NCBI GenBank assembly: GCA_017465885.1
Contig: JAFTVG010000002.1
Span: 30,726-94,725 of the forward strand
Direction of reading: 5' to 3'
Source of the DNA: Clostridia bacterium
GTDB lineage: Bacteria; Bacillota; Clostridia; Oscillospirales; CAG-272
Length of the DNA stretch: 64,000 nt
Positions 1 to 8,841 of the stretch are shown one piece after another. The position numbers were made by a program, and so were the translations under genes. The notes beneath the pieces are model-generated. The model made no database searches and was not told the origin of the DNA. It saw only the letters and a list, made by a program, of their open reading frames with translations. Each line of letters starts with the position of its first letter. Positions within the stretch are counted from its first letter, which is position 1.

Positions 1-926
1 GCAAGCAGAGATGCGGCGAGGGCGGCGTGCCGCTCCTCGGTCAGTCTGGCGTGCTCCTTGCCTGCGTTTTCGCTTTGCTCGCGGTTTTCGCGTACCCGTT
101 GAAGCAGCCGCTCGCTCTGTCTTTCAAGGCTTTGCAGAGAGTCCTCTGCCATTTCCAACTCGTGCTTTGAGATCTCATAGTCCGCCTGCAGCTTTGCGGT
201 GCGCTCACGGATGGAGTCGATCTCGTAGAGCCACAGTCCCACGTCCACTTCTTTTTTCTGACCGTACAGCTCTAAGTATTTTCTTGCTTTTTCGGCGTCC
301 TTTTCAAGGGGGCCCACCCGTCCTTGAAGCTCTCCTAAAATGTCGGTGACGCGGGAGAGGTTGTCGTCTGCCTTTTCAAGCTTTCTTTCTGCCTCGGATT
401 TCTTGTAGCGGTATTTGGAGATGCCCGCCGCCTCTTCAAAGATGCCGCGGCGATCCTCGCTCTTTTTGGAGATGATCTCGGCAATTCGTCCCTGCCCGAT
501 GATGGAGTAGCCCGATTTGCCCAGACCCGTGTTCATAAACAGCTCGGTGATGTCCTTTAAGCGGACGTTCTTGCCGTTGATCATATATTCGCTGTCGCCC
601 GAGCGGTAATATTTTCTGGTGACCGTCACCTCGTCGTATTCCACGGGCAGGGCGATCTCACCCGAGGTGTTGTCGAAGGTCAGCGATACCTCGGCGTAGC
701 CCATGGGACGGCGGTTGTCAGTACCTCCGAAGATCACGTCCTCCATTTTGGTACCGCGGATATTTTTGCTGGAAAGCTCGCCCAGCACCCAGCGGATGGC
801 GTCGGCAATGTTGGATTTGCCGCTTCCGTTGGGGCCGATGACCACCGTCATACCCGCATCGAAATTCAGCTTCGTGCGGTCGGGGAAGGACTTAAAGCCC
901 TGCAGTTCAAGTGATTTCAGTCGCAC
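1..926 (-). CDS. smc: Chromosome segregation ATPase SMC, N-terminal part (cut by window edge)
   Basis: Condensin-type SMC ATPase that organises and segregates the chromosome with ScpA/ScpB. Only the N-terminal ~308 residues are present; the frame runs off position 1. The reading begins VRLKSLELQGFKSFPDRT, and Walker A GPNGSGKSN falls at about residues 31-39, followed by ADAIRWVLGE, the standard SMC ATPase head. Further in, the sequence becomes charged and heptad-like, the start of the first coiled-coil arm. The start is GTG, chosen because the KSLELQGFKSF motif must be near residue 1. It overlaps the 3' end of the radical SAM gene by 20 bp, so the two are translationally linked at the end of the rnc cluster. 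The identification is firm; the hinge and C-terminal head lie outside the window. Confidence 0.95.
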   Translation of the reverse strand, partial: MRLKSLELQGFKSFPDRTKLNFDAGMTVVIGPNGSGKSNIADAIRWVLGELSSKNIRGTKMEDVIFGGTDNRRPMGYAEVSLTFDNTSGEIALPVEYDEVTVTRKYYRSGDSEYMINGKNVRLKDITELFMNTGLGKSGYSIIGQGRIAEIISKKSEDRRGIFEEAAGISKYRYKKSEAERKLEKADDNLSRVTDILGELQGRVGPLEKDAEKARKYLELYGQKKEVDVGLWLYEIDSIRERTAKLQADYEISKHELEMAEDSLQSLERQSERLLQRVRENREQSENAGKEHARLTEERHAALAASLL

Positions 927-1947
927 TGTATGCTCCTTCTTCCACGGTTGCCGTTCTGCCCGTCAGCAGGTCGCTTTCTTTAAAGCGCAGACGGCATCCG
1001 TATTTTTCGCTCAAATACTTTTTGTTTGCCCCCTTTTGACCGATCGCCTTGGAAAGGTGACCGCGGGGCAGGGAAACGGTATATGCTTTTCCCCTTTTCG
1101 GGGGATGGTTTTCAAACAGCTCTTCTAAAAGGGTGCGCCACAGAGCGTTTTCGGCAAGCTCTCCGAAGGCAGGATGATAACAGCCCGCAAGGGCGTCCTT
1201 CAGTCCCTCCTCTGCCTGCAGACCCATCCGCAGGATCTTCACCCCTCTTTCTTCAAAGAGAGGAATGAGCTCAGCCGTTCTCTTCACCCCCTCTTCAAGG
1301 GTGAGAGGGGCGTAGCGTCCGCTTTTGTATAATTCTCCAAGCTCTGTGCCCTCTAAAACCACCGTGGGGTAGATGCGCACCGTGTCCGCCCCCCAGGCAC
1401 AGATGTCAAGGGCGGTCTTTTTTTCCTTTTCGGGGGTAGAGAGGGGAAGTCCCAGCATCATCTGTCCGCCCGCCTCAAAGCATCCTCGCTCCTTGATGAG
1501 ACGAAGAGCCCTTTGCCCGTCTGAGGGCGTGTGTCTTCGTTGGCAGGCATCCAGGACCTGCCCATCGGTGCTTTGAAGCCCCAGCTCGATGGCGCTGACC
1601 CCGTACCGCTCAAGCAGATCCAAGATCTGCCCGTCGATGCAGTCGGGGCGGGTGGAGAGGCGGATCCCGCAGATCCTGCCGTTCTCGATCTCCCTTTTGC
1701 CCATTTCCAGCAGGGCGATCATCAGCTCACGGTCGATGGCGGTAAAGGAGCCGCCGAAAAAGGCAAGCTCCGCCTGTCTTTCTCCAAGGGTCTTCAAGGC
1801 GTTTTTTAAGGTTTCCTCCGCCTTTGACAGCGAAAAGGCGTTCGTGCCCGAGATGGTCCTTTGGTTGCAAAAGACGCACCCGTGGGGACAGCCCATATGG
1901 GGGACAAAAATGGGGATGTTGGCGTGTTTTTTTGGAAAGGGGCTCAT
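907..1947 (-). CDS. Radical SAM protein, Elp3-like, of the rnc-smc cluster
   Basis: A 346-residue radical SAM enzyme. The 4Fe-4S/SAM motif CPHGCVFC (CxxxCxxC) puts the cluster cysteines at residues 20, 24 and 27. Next come an AFFGGSF stretch (SAM-contacting GGE-type motif), LSTRPD and a barrel segment ELGLQS, all typical of the Elp3/YhcC-like branch. No GNAT acetyltransferase domain follows, so it is not a full Elp3. A gene of this kind commonly sits between rnc and smc in Clostridia. Its substrate is unknown to me; RNA modification is the usual guess. The start codon overlaps the rnc stop (ATGA, 4 bp), and the 3' end overlaps smc by 20 bp. Confidence 0.85.
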   Translation of the reverse strand: MSPFPKKHANIPIFVPHMGCPHGCVFCNQRTISGTNAFSLSKAEETLKNALKTLGERQAELAFFGGSFTAIDRELMIALLEMGKREIENGRICGIRLSTRPDCIDGQILDLLERYGVSAIELGLQSTDGQVLDACQRRHTPSDGQRALRLIKERGCFEAGGQMMLGLPLSTPEKEKKTALDICAWGADTVRIYPTVVLEGTELGELYKSGRYAPLTLEEGVKRTAELIPLFEERGVKILRMGLQAEEGLKDALAGCYHPAFGELAENALWRTLLEELFENHPPKRGKAYTVSLPRGHLSKAIGQKGANKKYLSEKYGCRLRFKESDLLTGRTATVEEGAYSATEIT

Positions 1948-2696
1948 TGCTCCTCACCGTAATCCAGACCGAAATACCCCAGCGCCATCTTAGCCGCCTG
2001 CTGTTCAGCCATTCTCTTGCTGGAGCCCTTGCCCCTGCCGATCACGTTGCTGTTTAACTGCGCCTCCACTTCAAAGACCTTGCAGTGGTCAGGACCATAT
2101 TCGGCAATGGGCACGTATTCAAGTCTCTCGCCGTGATCCATCTGTACGATCTGCTGCAAGATGGTCTTGTAGTCTCTGTTTTCACCCTTTTTCACGGTGG
2201 CGCTCACCTTTTGCTCGATGAAGGGCAAGACCACCTTTTCGGCACTTTCAAGCCCTGCATCCAGGTAAATGGCACCGATGAGCGCCTCAAAGGCGTTCTC
2301 AAGGGTGGATTTGCGGTCGCGCCCCTCGGGGTTGTCCTCCCCCTTGCCAAGATAGAGGCATCCGCCCATCTCTAAGTCTCTTGCATACTGAGAAAGGGCG
2401 ATATCCCTTACGGCAAGAGAGCGGAGCTTTGAAAGGTCGCCTTCGTTTTCCTCGGGGTAGCGATCGTAAATATAGTGGGCGGTGATCAGAGAGATCACCG
2501 AGTCGCCGAGAAACTCTAACCGCTCGTTGCAGTGGCAGCTAAGCCCTCGGCTCTTCATTTCGTTTTGGTAGGAGGAGTGGGTCAGAGCGGTTCTCAAAAG
2601 CTCCTTGTTTTTAAAACGGTATCCGATCCGTTTTTCAAACGCCTCAAGGCGCTCCTCGTCGTTTTTGTAGAGTTCTTCGTGGCTTTTTCCGCTCAT
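1944..2696 (-). CDS. rnc: Ribonuclease III
   Basis: Double-strand-specific endoribonuclease for rRNA and mRNA processing; 250 residues, the usual length. The signature NERLEFLGD lies at about residues 57-65, the second acidic patch is in LENAFEALIGAIYLD, and a double-stranded-RNA-binding domain fills the last ~75 residues (DYKTILQQIVQ through GKGSSKRMAEQQAAKMAL). The frame stays open another 24 codons upstream, but that would overlap the end of plsX. An AAAGGAG sits 7 bases before the ATG at 2696, so I use that start. It lies in the plsX-rnc-radical SAM-smc operon. Confidence 0.95.
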   Translation of the reverse strand: MSGKSHEELYKNDEERLEAFEKRIGYRFKNKELLRTALTHSSYQNEMKSRGLSCHCNERLEFLGDSVISLITAHYIYDRYPEENEGDLSKLRSLAVRDIALSQYARDLEMGGCLYLGKGEDNPEGRDRKSTLENAFEALIGAIYLDAGLESAEKVVLPFIEQKVSATVKKGENRDYKTILQQIVQMDHGERLEYVPIAEYGPDHCKVFEVEAQLNSNVIGRGKGSSKRMAEQQAAKMALGYFGLDYGEEQ

Positions 2697-2736
2697 CACG
2701 GCACTCCTTTCTCTTGTCGTTTGTTTTTTTGGATGC

Positions 2737-3747
2737 TCAGCTTTCGTTTGTGGCGGAGAATCCTTCAATTGCCTCGCTGATCTTCGAAACCGCCTCGCCC
2801 TTTACCAGGCGGATGGCTTGCAAAATGGCGTTTTTCATAGCGTAGGCATCCGAATTGCCGTGCGCCTTGATCACGGGAGCGGAGATGCCCAGCAGAGGCG
2901 CACCGCCGTATTCCTTGGCGTCGTACTTCTTCTTCATTTTATACACGTCTTTTCTGCAAAGAAGTCCCGCGATCTTGTTTTTAAGAGAGGAATTCAGCGT
3001 TTCCTTCAGGTTGAGCATCAGGAATTTGCTCATTCCCTCCATACTCTTTAACAGCACGTTGCCCGCAAAGCCGTCGGTGACCAGCACGTCGCAAACGCCC
3101 TTGGGCACGTTGCCCGCCTCCACGTTGCCAACGAACCGGATGCCCTTCATTTCCGAAAGGCGCTTATATGCCTTCACGTGCTCCTCGGTGCCCTTGTGGG
3201 GCTCTGCACCGATGTTCAGCAGACCCACGCGGGGCTCTTCCACCCCGCAGACCGCCTTCATATAAAGGCTTCCCATAATGGCGTACTGTGCAAAGATGTC
3301 CTCGTTGAAGCTGGTGTTGGCGCCGCAGTCTAAAATGAGCACGGGGCAGGACAGCGCCACCACCGTACCGATGGCAGCCTTCTTGACCCCCTTCAGCCTT
3401 TTGACAAAAAGAGTGGCACCCACCTGCACGGCGCCCGTGCTTCCCGCACTGACGAAGGCATCCACCTCTTTTTTTGCAAGCAGCTCAAAGCCCACCTTCA
3501 GAGAGGTATCGGGCTTGGATCTGACCGATAAGGGGGGATCCTCCATGGTGATGACGTTTTCTGCGTGTACGATCTCAATGCCCGAAAGGTCAAGACCGTG
3601 CTCCTTGGCACAAGCCTCGATTTGTTCCTTGTGACCCACCAAAACAGGGGTAAAGTCTGCTTCTTTTCGGGCGTCAATACAGCCTTTGATCTGTTCAAGA
3701 GGGGCAAAATCGCCGCCCATTGCATCAATAAGTATCTTCATATCCAC
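2737..3747 (-). CDS. plsX: Phosphate acyltransferase PlsX
   Basis: Makes acyl-phosphate from acyl-ACP and phosphate, the first step of the PlsX/PlsY route to lysophosphatidic acid; a peripheral membrane enzyme. 336 residues, typical length. It opens with ILIDAMGGDFAP (the conserved DAMGGD signature) and carries ITMEDPPLSVRSKPDTS, SAGSTGAV, ILDCGANT and TDGFAGNVLLK, all standard PlsX blocks. A second ATG two codons in (position 3741) is an equally good start. An acyl carrier protein gene normally follows plsX; here the next gene is rnc, and the only acpP-like gene in the window is at 51.2 kb beside a ligase. Confidence 0.95.
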   Translation of the reverse strand: MDMKILIDAMGGDFAPLEQIKGCIDARKEADFTPVLVGHKEQIEACAKEHGLDLSGIEIVHAENVITMEDPPLSVRSKPDTSLKVGFELLAKKEVDAFVSAGSTGAVQVGATLFVKRLKGVKKAAIGTVVALSCPVLILDCGANTSFNEDIFAQYAIMGSLYMKAVCGVEEPRVGLLNIGAEPHKGTEEHVKAYKRLSEMKGIRFVGNVEAGNVPKGVCDVLVTDGFAGNVLLKSMEGMSKFLMLNLKETLNSSLKNKIAGLLCRKDVYKMKKKYDAKEYGGAPLLGISAPVIKAHGNSDAYAMKNAILQAIRLVKGEAVSKISEAIEGFSATNES

Positions 3748-3764
3748 TCCGCGGGCGCAAAGGA

Positions 3765-5099
3765 TCAGTCCTTTAGCGCATCCTTTATGCTTTCGATATA
3801 GGCAAGCGACCGCTCGGCGTACACCTTGTTGCGTGCCTGCTTGCCGCCCTTGACCTTTTTTTCAAGGGGCTCGATGACGCCGAAGTTGGCGTTCATCGGC
3901 TGGAAGTCTCCCAGCGACCCGTGTGCCACGTATCTTGCCATCGCCCCCAGCTCCGATACGGGGGAGAAGAGGAATGGCTCCTTGCCCAGCGCCTGCCTTG
4001 CGGCGTTGATGCCTGCCACGAGTCCCGAGCCTGCCGACTCCACGTAGCCCTCCACGCCGGTCATCTGTCCTGCAAAATAGACTGCCTCCCCGCTTTTTAA
4101 GCGGTAGCTTTCGTCAAGAAGACCGGGTGAGTTTAAGAAGGTATTGCGGTGCATCACCCCGTAGCGCACGAACTCGGCGTTTTGTAGCCCCGGGATCAGG
4201 CGAAAGACCCTTCTTTGCTCGGGAAAGGTCAGGTGGGTCTGGAAGCCCACCAGATTGTACATAGTTTTGTCAAGGTTTTCCTGACGAAGCTGCAGCACGG
4301 CAAAGGCTTCCTTTCCCGTGTCGGGTAAAGGCAGACCCACCGGCTTCATCGGGCCGTATAAAAGGGTCTCGTATCCTCTTTTTGCCATGACCTCCACGGG
4401 CATACACCCTTCAAAAACGGTCAGCTCCTTCTGACTTTCCTTGTCAAAGTCCTTTAGGGGGGCTTCCTCTGCGGAAACGAGCGCCTCGTAGAAGACGTCG
4501 TATTCCTCCTTGGTCATGGGGCAGTTGATATAGCACGCCTCACCCTTGCCGTAGCGGGAGGCGATGAATGCCTTTGACATATCAATGGAGGAAGCCTCCA
4601 CGATGGGGGCGGCGGCGTCAAAGAAGTGAAGGCGCTTGTCGCCCACCAGGCTTTGGATATAGTCCGCCATGGGCTCGGAGGTCAGGGGACCGGTTGCGAT
4701 CACGGTGATCTCACCGTCTATGGGATGAGCGCATTCCTCCTCTATCACGGTGATGAAGGGATGGTTTTTGATCTTTTGGGTGATATAGGAGGCAAACGCC
4801 GTTCTGTCCACAGCCAGCGCCGAGCCCGCGGGCACACGGGTCTTCATTGCCGCCTCCATAATGAGCGAGCCTAAAGCGCTCATCTCTGCCTTTAAAAGCC
4901 CCACGGCGTTTTCGGGCATTTCGGAGCGCAGGGAGTTGGAGCAGACCAGCTCGCCAAAGAGGGGTTGGTGGTGGGCGGGGGTCATCTTGTTAGGCTTCAT
5001 TTCGTGAAGGATCACCTTCACGCCCATATTTGCCGCCTGCCACGCCGCCTCGCATCCCGCAAGGCCTGCGCCGATCACGTGTACGGTCGGATTATTCAC
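3765..5099 (-). CDS. trmFO: Folate/FAD-dependent tRNA m5U54 methyltransferase TrmFO
   Basis: Forms 5-methyluridine at tRNA position 54 using methylenetetrahydrofolate and FAD. 444 residues from a GTG start. The N-terminal dinucleotide-binding motif is VIGAGLAGCEAA (residues ~8-19), followed by LVCSNSLRSEMPENAVGLLK, TGPLTSEPM, the MPVEVMAKRG and GPMKPVGLP blocks and the C-terminal FAGQMTGVEGYVESAGSGL, all characteristic of TrmFO (GidA family, small form). The frame is open farther upstream, but AAGGAGG six bases before the GTG at 5099 decides the start and gives an 8-bp overlap with the topA stop. Confidence 0.95.
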   Translation of the reverse strand: MNNPTVHVIGAGLAGCEAAWQAANMGVKVILHEMKPNKMTPAHHQPLFGELVCSNSLRSEMPENAVGLLKAEMSALGSLIMEAAMKTRVPAGSALAVDRTAFASYITQKIKNHPFITVIEEECAHPIDGEITVIATGPLTSEPMADYIQSLVGDKRLHFFDAAAPIVEASSIDMSKAFIASRYGKGEACYINCPMTKEEYDVFYEALVSAEEAPLKDFDKESQKELTVFEGCMPVEVMAKRGYETLLYGPMKPVGLPLPDTGKEAFAVLQLRQENLDKTMYNLVGFQTHLTFPEQRRVFRLIPGLQNAEFVRYGVMHRNTFLNSPGLLDESYRLKSGEAVYFAGQMTGVEGYVESAGSGLVAGINAARQALGKEPFLFSPVSELGAMARYVAHGSLGDFQPMNANFGVIEPLEKKVKGGKQARNKVYAERSLAYIESIKDALKD

Positions 5100-7347
5100 C
5101 TTTATCCTCCTTGGCGGAGGCAGGTGCCTGATAGCCGCAGTCCTTATCGTGGCAAACAAGCAGCTCCTTGGTCTTTTTGATGAAGAGCATCTTGCCGCAC
5201 TCGGGGCAACGCTCCTTGGTGGGCAGATCCCAGGAGGAGAAGGAGCATTCGGGATAGCCTGAGCAGCTATAGAAGATGCCCTTGTTTCTGCCGCGCTTGG
5301 ACACCACTGTTTTGCCGCACAAAGGACAGCTCACGTCCAGCTCGTTTTGAGGCTGCTTGGTGTAGGTGCACTTGGGGTAGGCGGCGCAGGCAAAGAAGCT
5401 TCCGTAGCGTCCCTGGCGCATCACCATCGGTCCGCCGCACTTTTCGCAGGTCATTCCTGCCGCAGGCGCGGGGGCTTTGTCTTCCTTGGCACTCTTGCCG
5501 TCCTTGGCAAGCTGCTTGGTGTTTTTACAGTCGGGGTAGTTGGGGCAGGCGGCAAACTTGCCGAACCGCCCGTTTTTCACGATCATTCTGGCGCCGCACT
5601 TGTCGCAGATGATGTCGGTCTCCTCGGGGGGCAGCTCGATCTTCTTTTCGTCCGCCTCCTTCATTGCCTTGTCAAGGGTGGAGGCAAAGGGAGCGTAGAA
5701 GTCGTCGAGAATGCGGAGCATATCCTCTCTGCCGTTTTCGATTCCGTCAAGCTGCTCCTCCATCTGGGCGGTGAAGCCGTAGTCCACCACGTCGGCGAAG
5801 TTTTCCTTCATCAAATCGGTGGTCACGAATCCCATCTCAGTGGGAACGAGAGACTTGCCCTCGTGGGCAACGTAGCCTCTTTGAATGATGGTGGTCACGA
5901 TGGTGGCAAAGGTGGAGGGGCGTCCGATGCCCTTTTCTTCAAGGAATTTTACAAGAGAGCCCTCGTTGAAGCGGGCAGGGGGCTCGGTGAAGTGCTGTTC
6001 GGGGCTGATAGAGCCGCAGGACAGATCCTGCTTTTCAAAGAGGTCGGGTAAAAGACCGTCGCTCTCGCCTTCCTCGGCGTTGTCCTCGTAAATGGTCAAG
6101 AAGCCCGTGAAGCGCAGAGCGCTTCCTGCCGACTTGAATTGGTAGCCGGCACATTCAAGATCCGCCGATACGGTGTCGTAACGGGCGGAAGACATCTGGC
6201 TTGCCAAAAATCTTGCCCAGATCAGTCTGTAGAGCTTATACTGATCGGCACTCACGTGTCCCTTGATCATTTCGGGGGTCTTTGCGGGATCGACGGGACG
6301 GATGGCTTCGTGGGCGTCCTGTGCGCCTGACTTGGTCTTATAGATCCTTCTTTGCTGAGGCAGGAACTCCTCGCCGTAGGTGGTGTGGATATAGCTGCTT
6401 GCCGCGGCGTATGCCTCGTCGGAGATACGCACCGAGTCGGTTCTCATATAGGTGATCAGACCGGTCGTTCCGCCCAGCGCACTGCCCAGATTCACGCCCT
6501 CGTAAAGCTCTTGCGCCACCTTCATGGTTTTGGAGGAGGAGAACCCTAACTTTCTGTGGGCATCCTGCTGAAGGGTGGAGGTGGTGAAGGGAGGAGCGGG
6601 ATTGCGCAGCTTGACAGCCTTTTTCACGCCCGTTACGGTAAAGGGCTTTCCTGCCACCGCAGAAACCACTGCCAGCGCCTCCTGCTCGTTGTTCAAATCG
6701 GTCTTTTTGCCGTTTTCGCCGTAGAAGCGGGCAAGGAAGGAGCGGCCCTCCTCGGTGAACAGCTTTGCCGAAATGGTCCAGTATTCCTTGGGAATAAATG
6801 CCTTGATTTCTTCTTCTCTTTCCACGATGATGCGGGTGGCAACAGACTGCACTCTGCCTGCCGAAATGCCGCTTCTCACCGTCTTCCAAAGGTAGGGGGA
6901 GAGCTTATAGCCCACGATACGGTCAAGAATTCTTCTTGCCATCTGGGAATAGACCAGATTCATATCGATCTGGCGGGGCTTTTTGATCGCCGCCTTTACC
7001 GCGCTCTTCGTGACCTCGTTGAAGGTCACTCTTTTGACCTTTTTTTCGTCGATCTTTAAGGCAGTGGTCAGATGCCATGCGATCGCCTCGCCCTCACGGT
7101 CAGGGTCGGTTGCAAGATAAACGGTGGTTGCCTTTTTGGCTTCCTTTTGCAGCTCCTTGATCAGATCTCCCTTGCCGCGGATGTTGATGAAGTGGGGCTC
7201 GAAGCCGTTTTCCACGTCTACACCCAAGGAGGACTTGGGCAGGTCTCTGACGTGACCGACCGACGCCATGACCTTATAGTTGGAGCCCAGATAGCTTTTT
7301 AAGTTGGTGGCTTTGGTGGGCGACTCGATAATTACCAGATTTGCCAT
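5092..7347 (-). CDS. topA: DNA topoisomerase I (type IA)
   Basis: Relaxes negative supercoils. 751 residues. The TOPRIM domain starts at residue 1 (LVIIESPTKA) with the acidic DPDREGEAIAWH motif. The active-site tyrosine is in GLITYMRTDSVRIS near residue 300. The C-terminus carries four four-cysteine zinc ribbons in a row (CDKCGARM, CEKCGGPM, CPLCGKTV and CPECGKML and their partners). The order dprA-topA-trmFO is classical for Bacillota. The ribosome-binding site is weak: no clear GGAGG lies directly before the ATG. Confidence 0.96.
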   Translation of the reverse strand: MANLVIIESPTKATNLKSYLGSNYKVMASVGHVRDLPKSSLGVDVENGFEPHFINIRGKGDLIKELQKEAKKATTVYLATDPDREGEAIAWHLTTALKIDEKKVKRVTFNEVTKSAVKAAIKKPRQIDMNLVYSQMARRILDRIVGYKLSPYLWKTVRSGISAGRVQSVATRIIVEREEEIKAFIPKEYWTISAKLFTEEGRSFLARFYGENGKKTDLNNEQEALAVVSAVAGKPFTVTGVKKAVKLRNPAPPFTTSTLQQDAHRKLGFSSSKTMKVAQELYEGVNLGSALGGTTGLITYMRTDSVRISDEAYAAASSYIHTTYGEEFLPQQRRIYKTKSGAQDAHEAIRPVDPAKTPEMIKGHVSADQYKLYRLIWARFLASQMSSARYDTVSADLECAGYQFKSAGSALRFTGFLTIYEDNAEEGESDGLLPDLFEKQDLSCGSISPEQHFTEPPARFNEGSLVKFLEEKGIGRPSTFATIVTTIIQRGYVAHEGKSLVPTEMGFVTTDLMKENFADVVDYGFTAQMEEQLDGIENGREDMLRILDDFYAPFASTLDKAMKEADEKKIELPPEETDIICDKCGARMIVKNGRFGKFAACPNYPDCKNTKQLAKDGKSAKEDKAPAPAAGMTCEKCGGPMVMRQGRYGSFFACAAYPKCTYTKQPQNELDVSCPLCGKTVVSKRGRNKGIFYSCSGYPECSFSSWDLPTKERCPECGKMLFIKKTKELLVCHDKDCGYQAPASAKEDKGE

Positions 7348-7481
7348 AGAGGTGTTTTACGCTGAAAAGCGTTCCTTTCTTTCGTGTATCGGGGCGGCGG
7401 GAAAGCGCATCCGTCTGCCCCCGACGGATGCCCGCGTGTTTTTCGGGAATGGGTGTGCGTCTTCTTTTGGGACGCGGGACG

Positions 7482-8804
7482 TCATTTCAGCAGGAATCTG
7501 CCGCCCGGCAGGGCTGAAACGTATCCTCTGATCTCTAAAATGGTCAGGGTGGTCATGACCGAGGAGATGGGTGCGCCGCTTTTTTCGCAAAGCTGATCGG
7601 CGCTGAGTGCACCTTCCGCCTCCTCAAGCAGGTCAAGGAGCTTTAATGTCAGCTCGTTTGCCCCTGCGGGACGGGGTCTTGCCTCTTTCTTCTGCTCTGC
7701 CTCGGGTGCGGGCTTTTTCATTTCCTCTTTGGGGGAAGCGGCAGGCTCCCGTTCTTTTGAGGAAGACGGCTCTATTTTGGAAGCGCTCTTTGGGGATTTC
7801 GAGGAAGCTTCGGTATTGTCTGCCGTTTTGGGCGTGCCGCCGCGCTTGCCCGTGGGTCTGGGATAGGGAGAGAGGACGATATCGGGATGATAGATGGGGA
7901 TGCGCTCGATGAAGATCTTGTGGGGATAAAGCAGACTGTAGTCTGCAAGCAGGTCGCAGGCGTCGGTGACGGGAAGCGCACCCTCCTTCAAAAGGGCGTT
8001 GGTTCCCTCGCTGTTTTGCTCGCCCACCATACCGGGCAGGGCAAACAGATCTCTGCCTTGGGACAGGGCGCATCTTGCGGTGATCAGCGCACCGCTCTGT
8101 TTATCCGCCTCGATGACCAGCGTGCCCTGAGACAGTCCGCTGATGATGCGGTTGCGGATGGGGAAGGAGCTTCTTGAGGGACGGGAGCCGGGCTTATACT
8201 CGCTGATGACCAGTCCTCTTTTCTCGATCTGCTCCATCAGCTCAAAATTTTCCTTAGGATAGGTGATGTCGATCCCGCAGCCAAGGACAGCCACGGTGTC
8301 TGCTCCCGCGTCCAGCGCTCCTTGGTGGCAGACGGCGTCCACTCCTGCGGCAAGCCCCGACACCACCACCGCTCCGGCACAGCCAAGGTCGTGGCAGATG
8401 GTGTAGGCAGAGCGCTTTCCGTATTCGGTGATGCGCCTGGTGCCCACGGCGGCGATGAGCAGGTTGTCGTTGAGGTCCACGTCCTTTCCCTTGCAGTAAA
8501 GAAGGACGGGTCTTTTGCCGATGCGCTTTAAGCGCTGAGGGAAGGCAGGATCGTCGTATGCAAGGATCCTTACCCCGTGGTCGTTACACCAGAAGAGGAT
8601 CTTGCGCGCTTCCTCCGAGCCTTTTTTGAGCAGTCTTGCCTTGACCTCCTCCGAAAGATCCAGCTTCTCGTAGTCCTCTTTTCCTGCTTCATAGATCTTT
8701 TGCGCATTTTCGTCGAAATATTCAAGCAAAACGTCAGACGCCTTGCTTCCCGGCGAAACGCACAGGCTCAGCCAGATCCAATATAAGATATGCGATCGTG
8801 CCAT
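7482..8804 (-). CDS. dprA: DNA-processing protein DprA/Smf
   Basis: Loads RecA onto incoming single-stranded DNA during transformation. 440 residues from the ATG at 8804, which has CCGAAAGGAG ahead of it; the open frame continues 29 codons upstream without support. The Rossmann core shows GTRRITEYGKRSA, VVSGLAAGVDAVCHQGAL and VLGCGID, then SRPSRSSFPIRNRIISGLS and QGRDLFALPG. A Lys/Pro/Ser/Glu-rich linker (about residues 290-370) makes the protein longer than usual and leads to a C-terminal winged-helix domain (LLDLLEEAEGALSADQLCEKSG). Between this gene and topA lies a GC hairpin (7407-7431, 9-bp stem) without a T-run. No other competence genes are in the window. Confidence 0.93.
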   Translation of the reverse strand: MARSHILYWIWLSLCVSPGSKASDVLLEYFDENAQKIYEAGKEDYEKLDLSEEVKARLLKKGSEEARKILFWCNDHGVRILAYDDPAFPQRLKRIGKRPVLLYCKGKDVDLNDNLLIAAVGTRRITEYGKRSAYTICHDLGCAGAVVVSGLAAGVDAVCHQGALDAGADTVAVLGCGIDITYPKENFELMEQIEKRGLVISEYKPGSRPSRSSFPIRNRIISGLSQGTLVIEADKQSGALITARCALSQGRDLFALPGMVGEQNSEGTNALLKEGALPVTDACDLLADYSLLYPHKIFIERIPIYHPDIVLSPYPRPTGKRGGTPKTADNTEASSKSPKSASKIEPSSSKEREPAASPKEEMKKPAPEAEQKKEARPRPAGANELTLKLLDLLEEAEGALSADQLCEKSGAPISSVMTTLTILEIRGYVSALPGGRFLLK

Positions 8805-8841
8805 AAGAAGCTCCTTTCGGTGAAGATAACCGTGTGTTACT

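Noticed and set aside
703..1128. Plus-strand frames opposite smc and the radical SAM gene
   Set aside because: Shadows of the minus-strand genes, no independent support.
2697..2768. A 24-residue extension of rnc
   Set aside because: It overlaps plsX and ignores the AAAGGAG before the internal ATG.
7407..7431. Hairpin between topA and dprA as a terminator
   Set aside because: A 9-bp stem but no T-run, and the genes look co-transcribed. Left as an unassigned hairpin.
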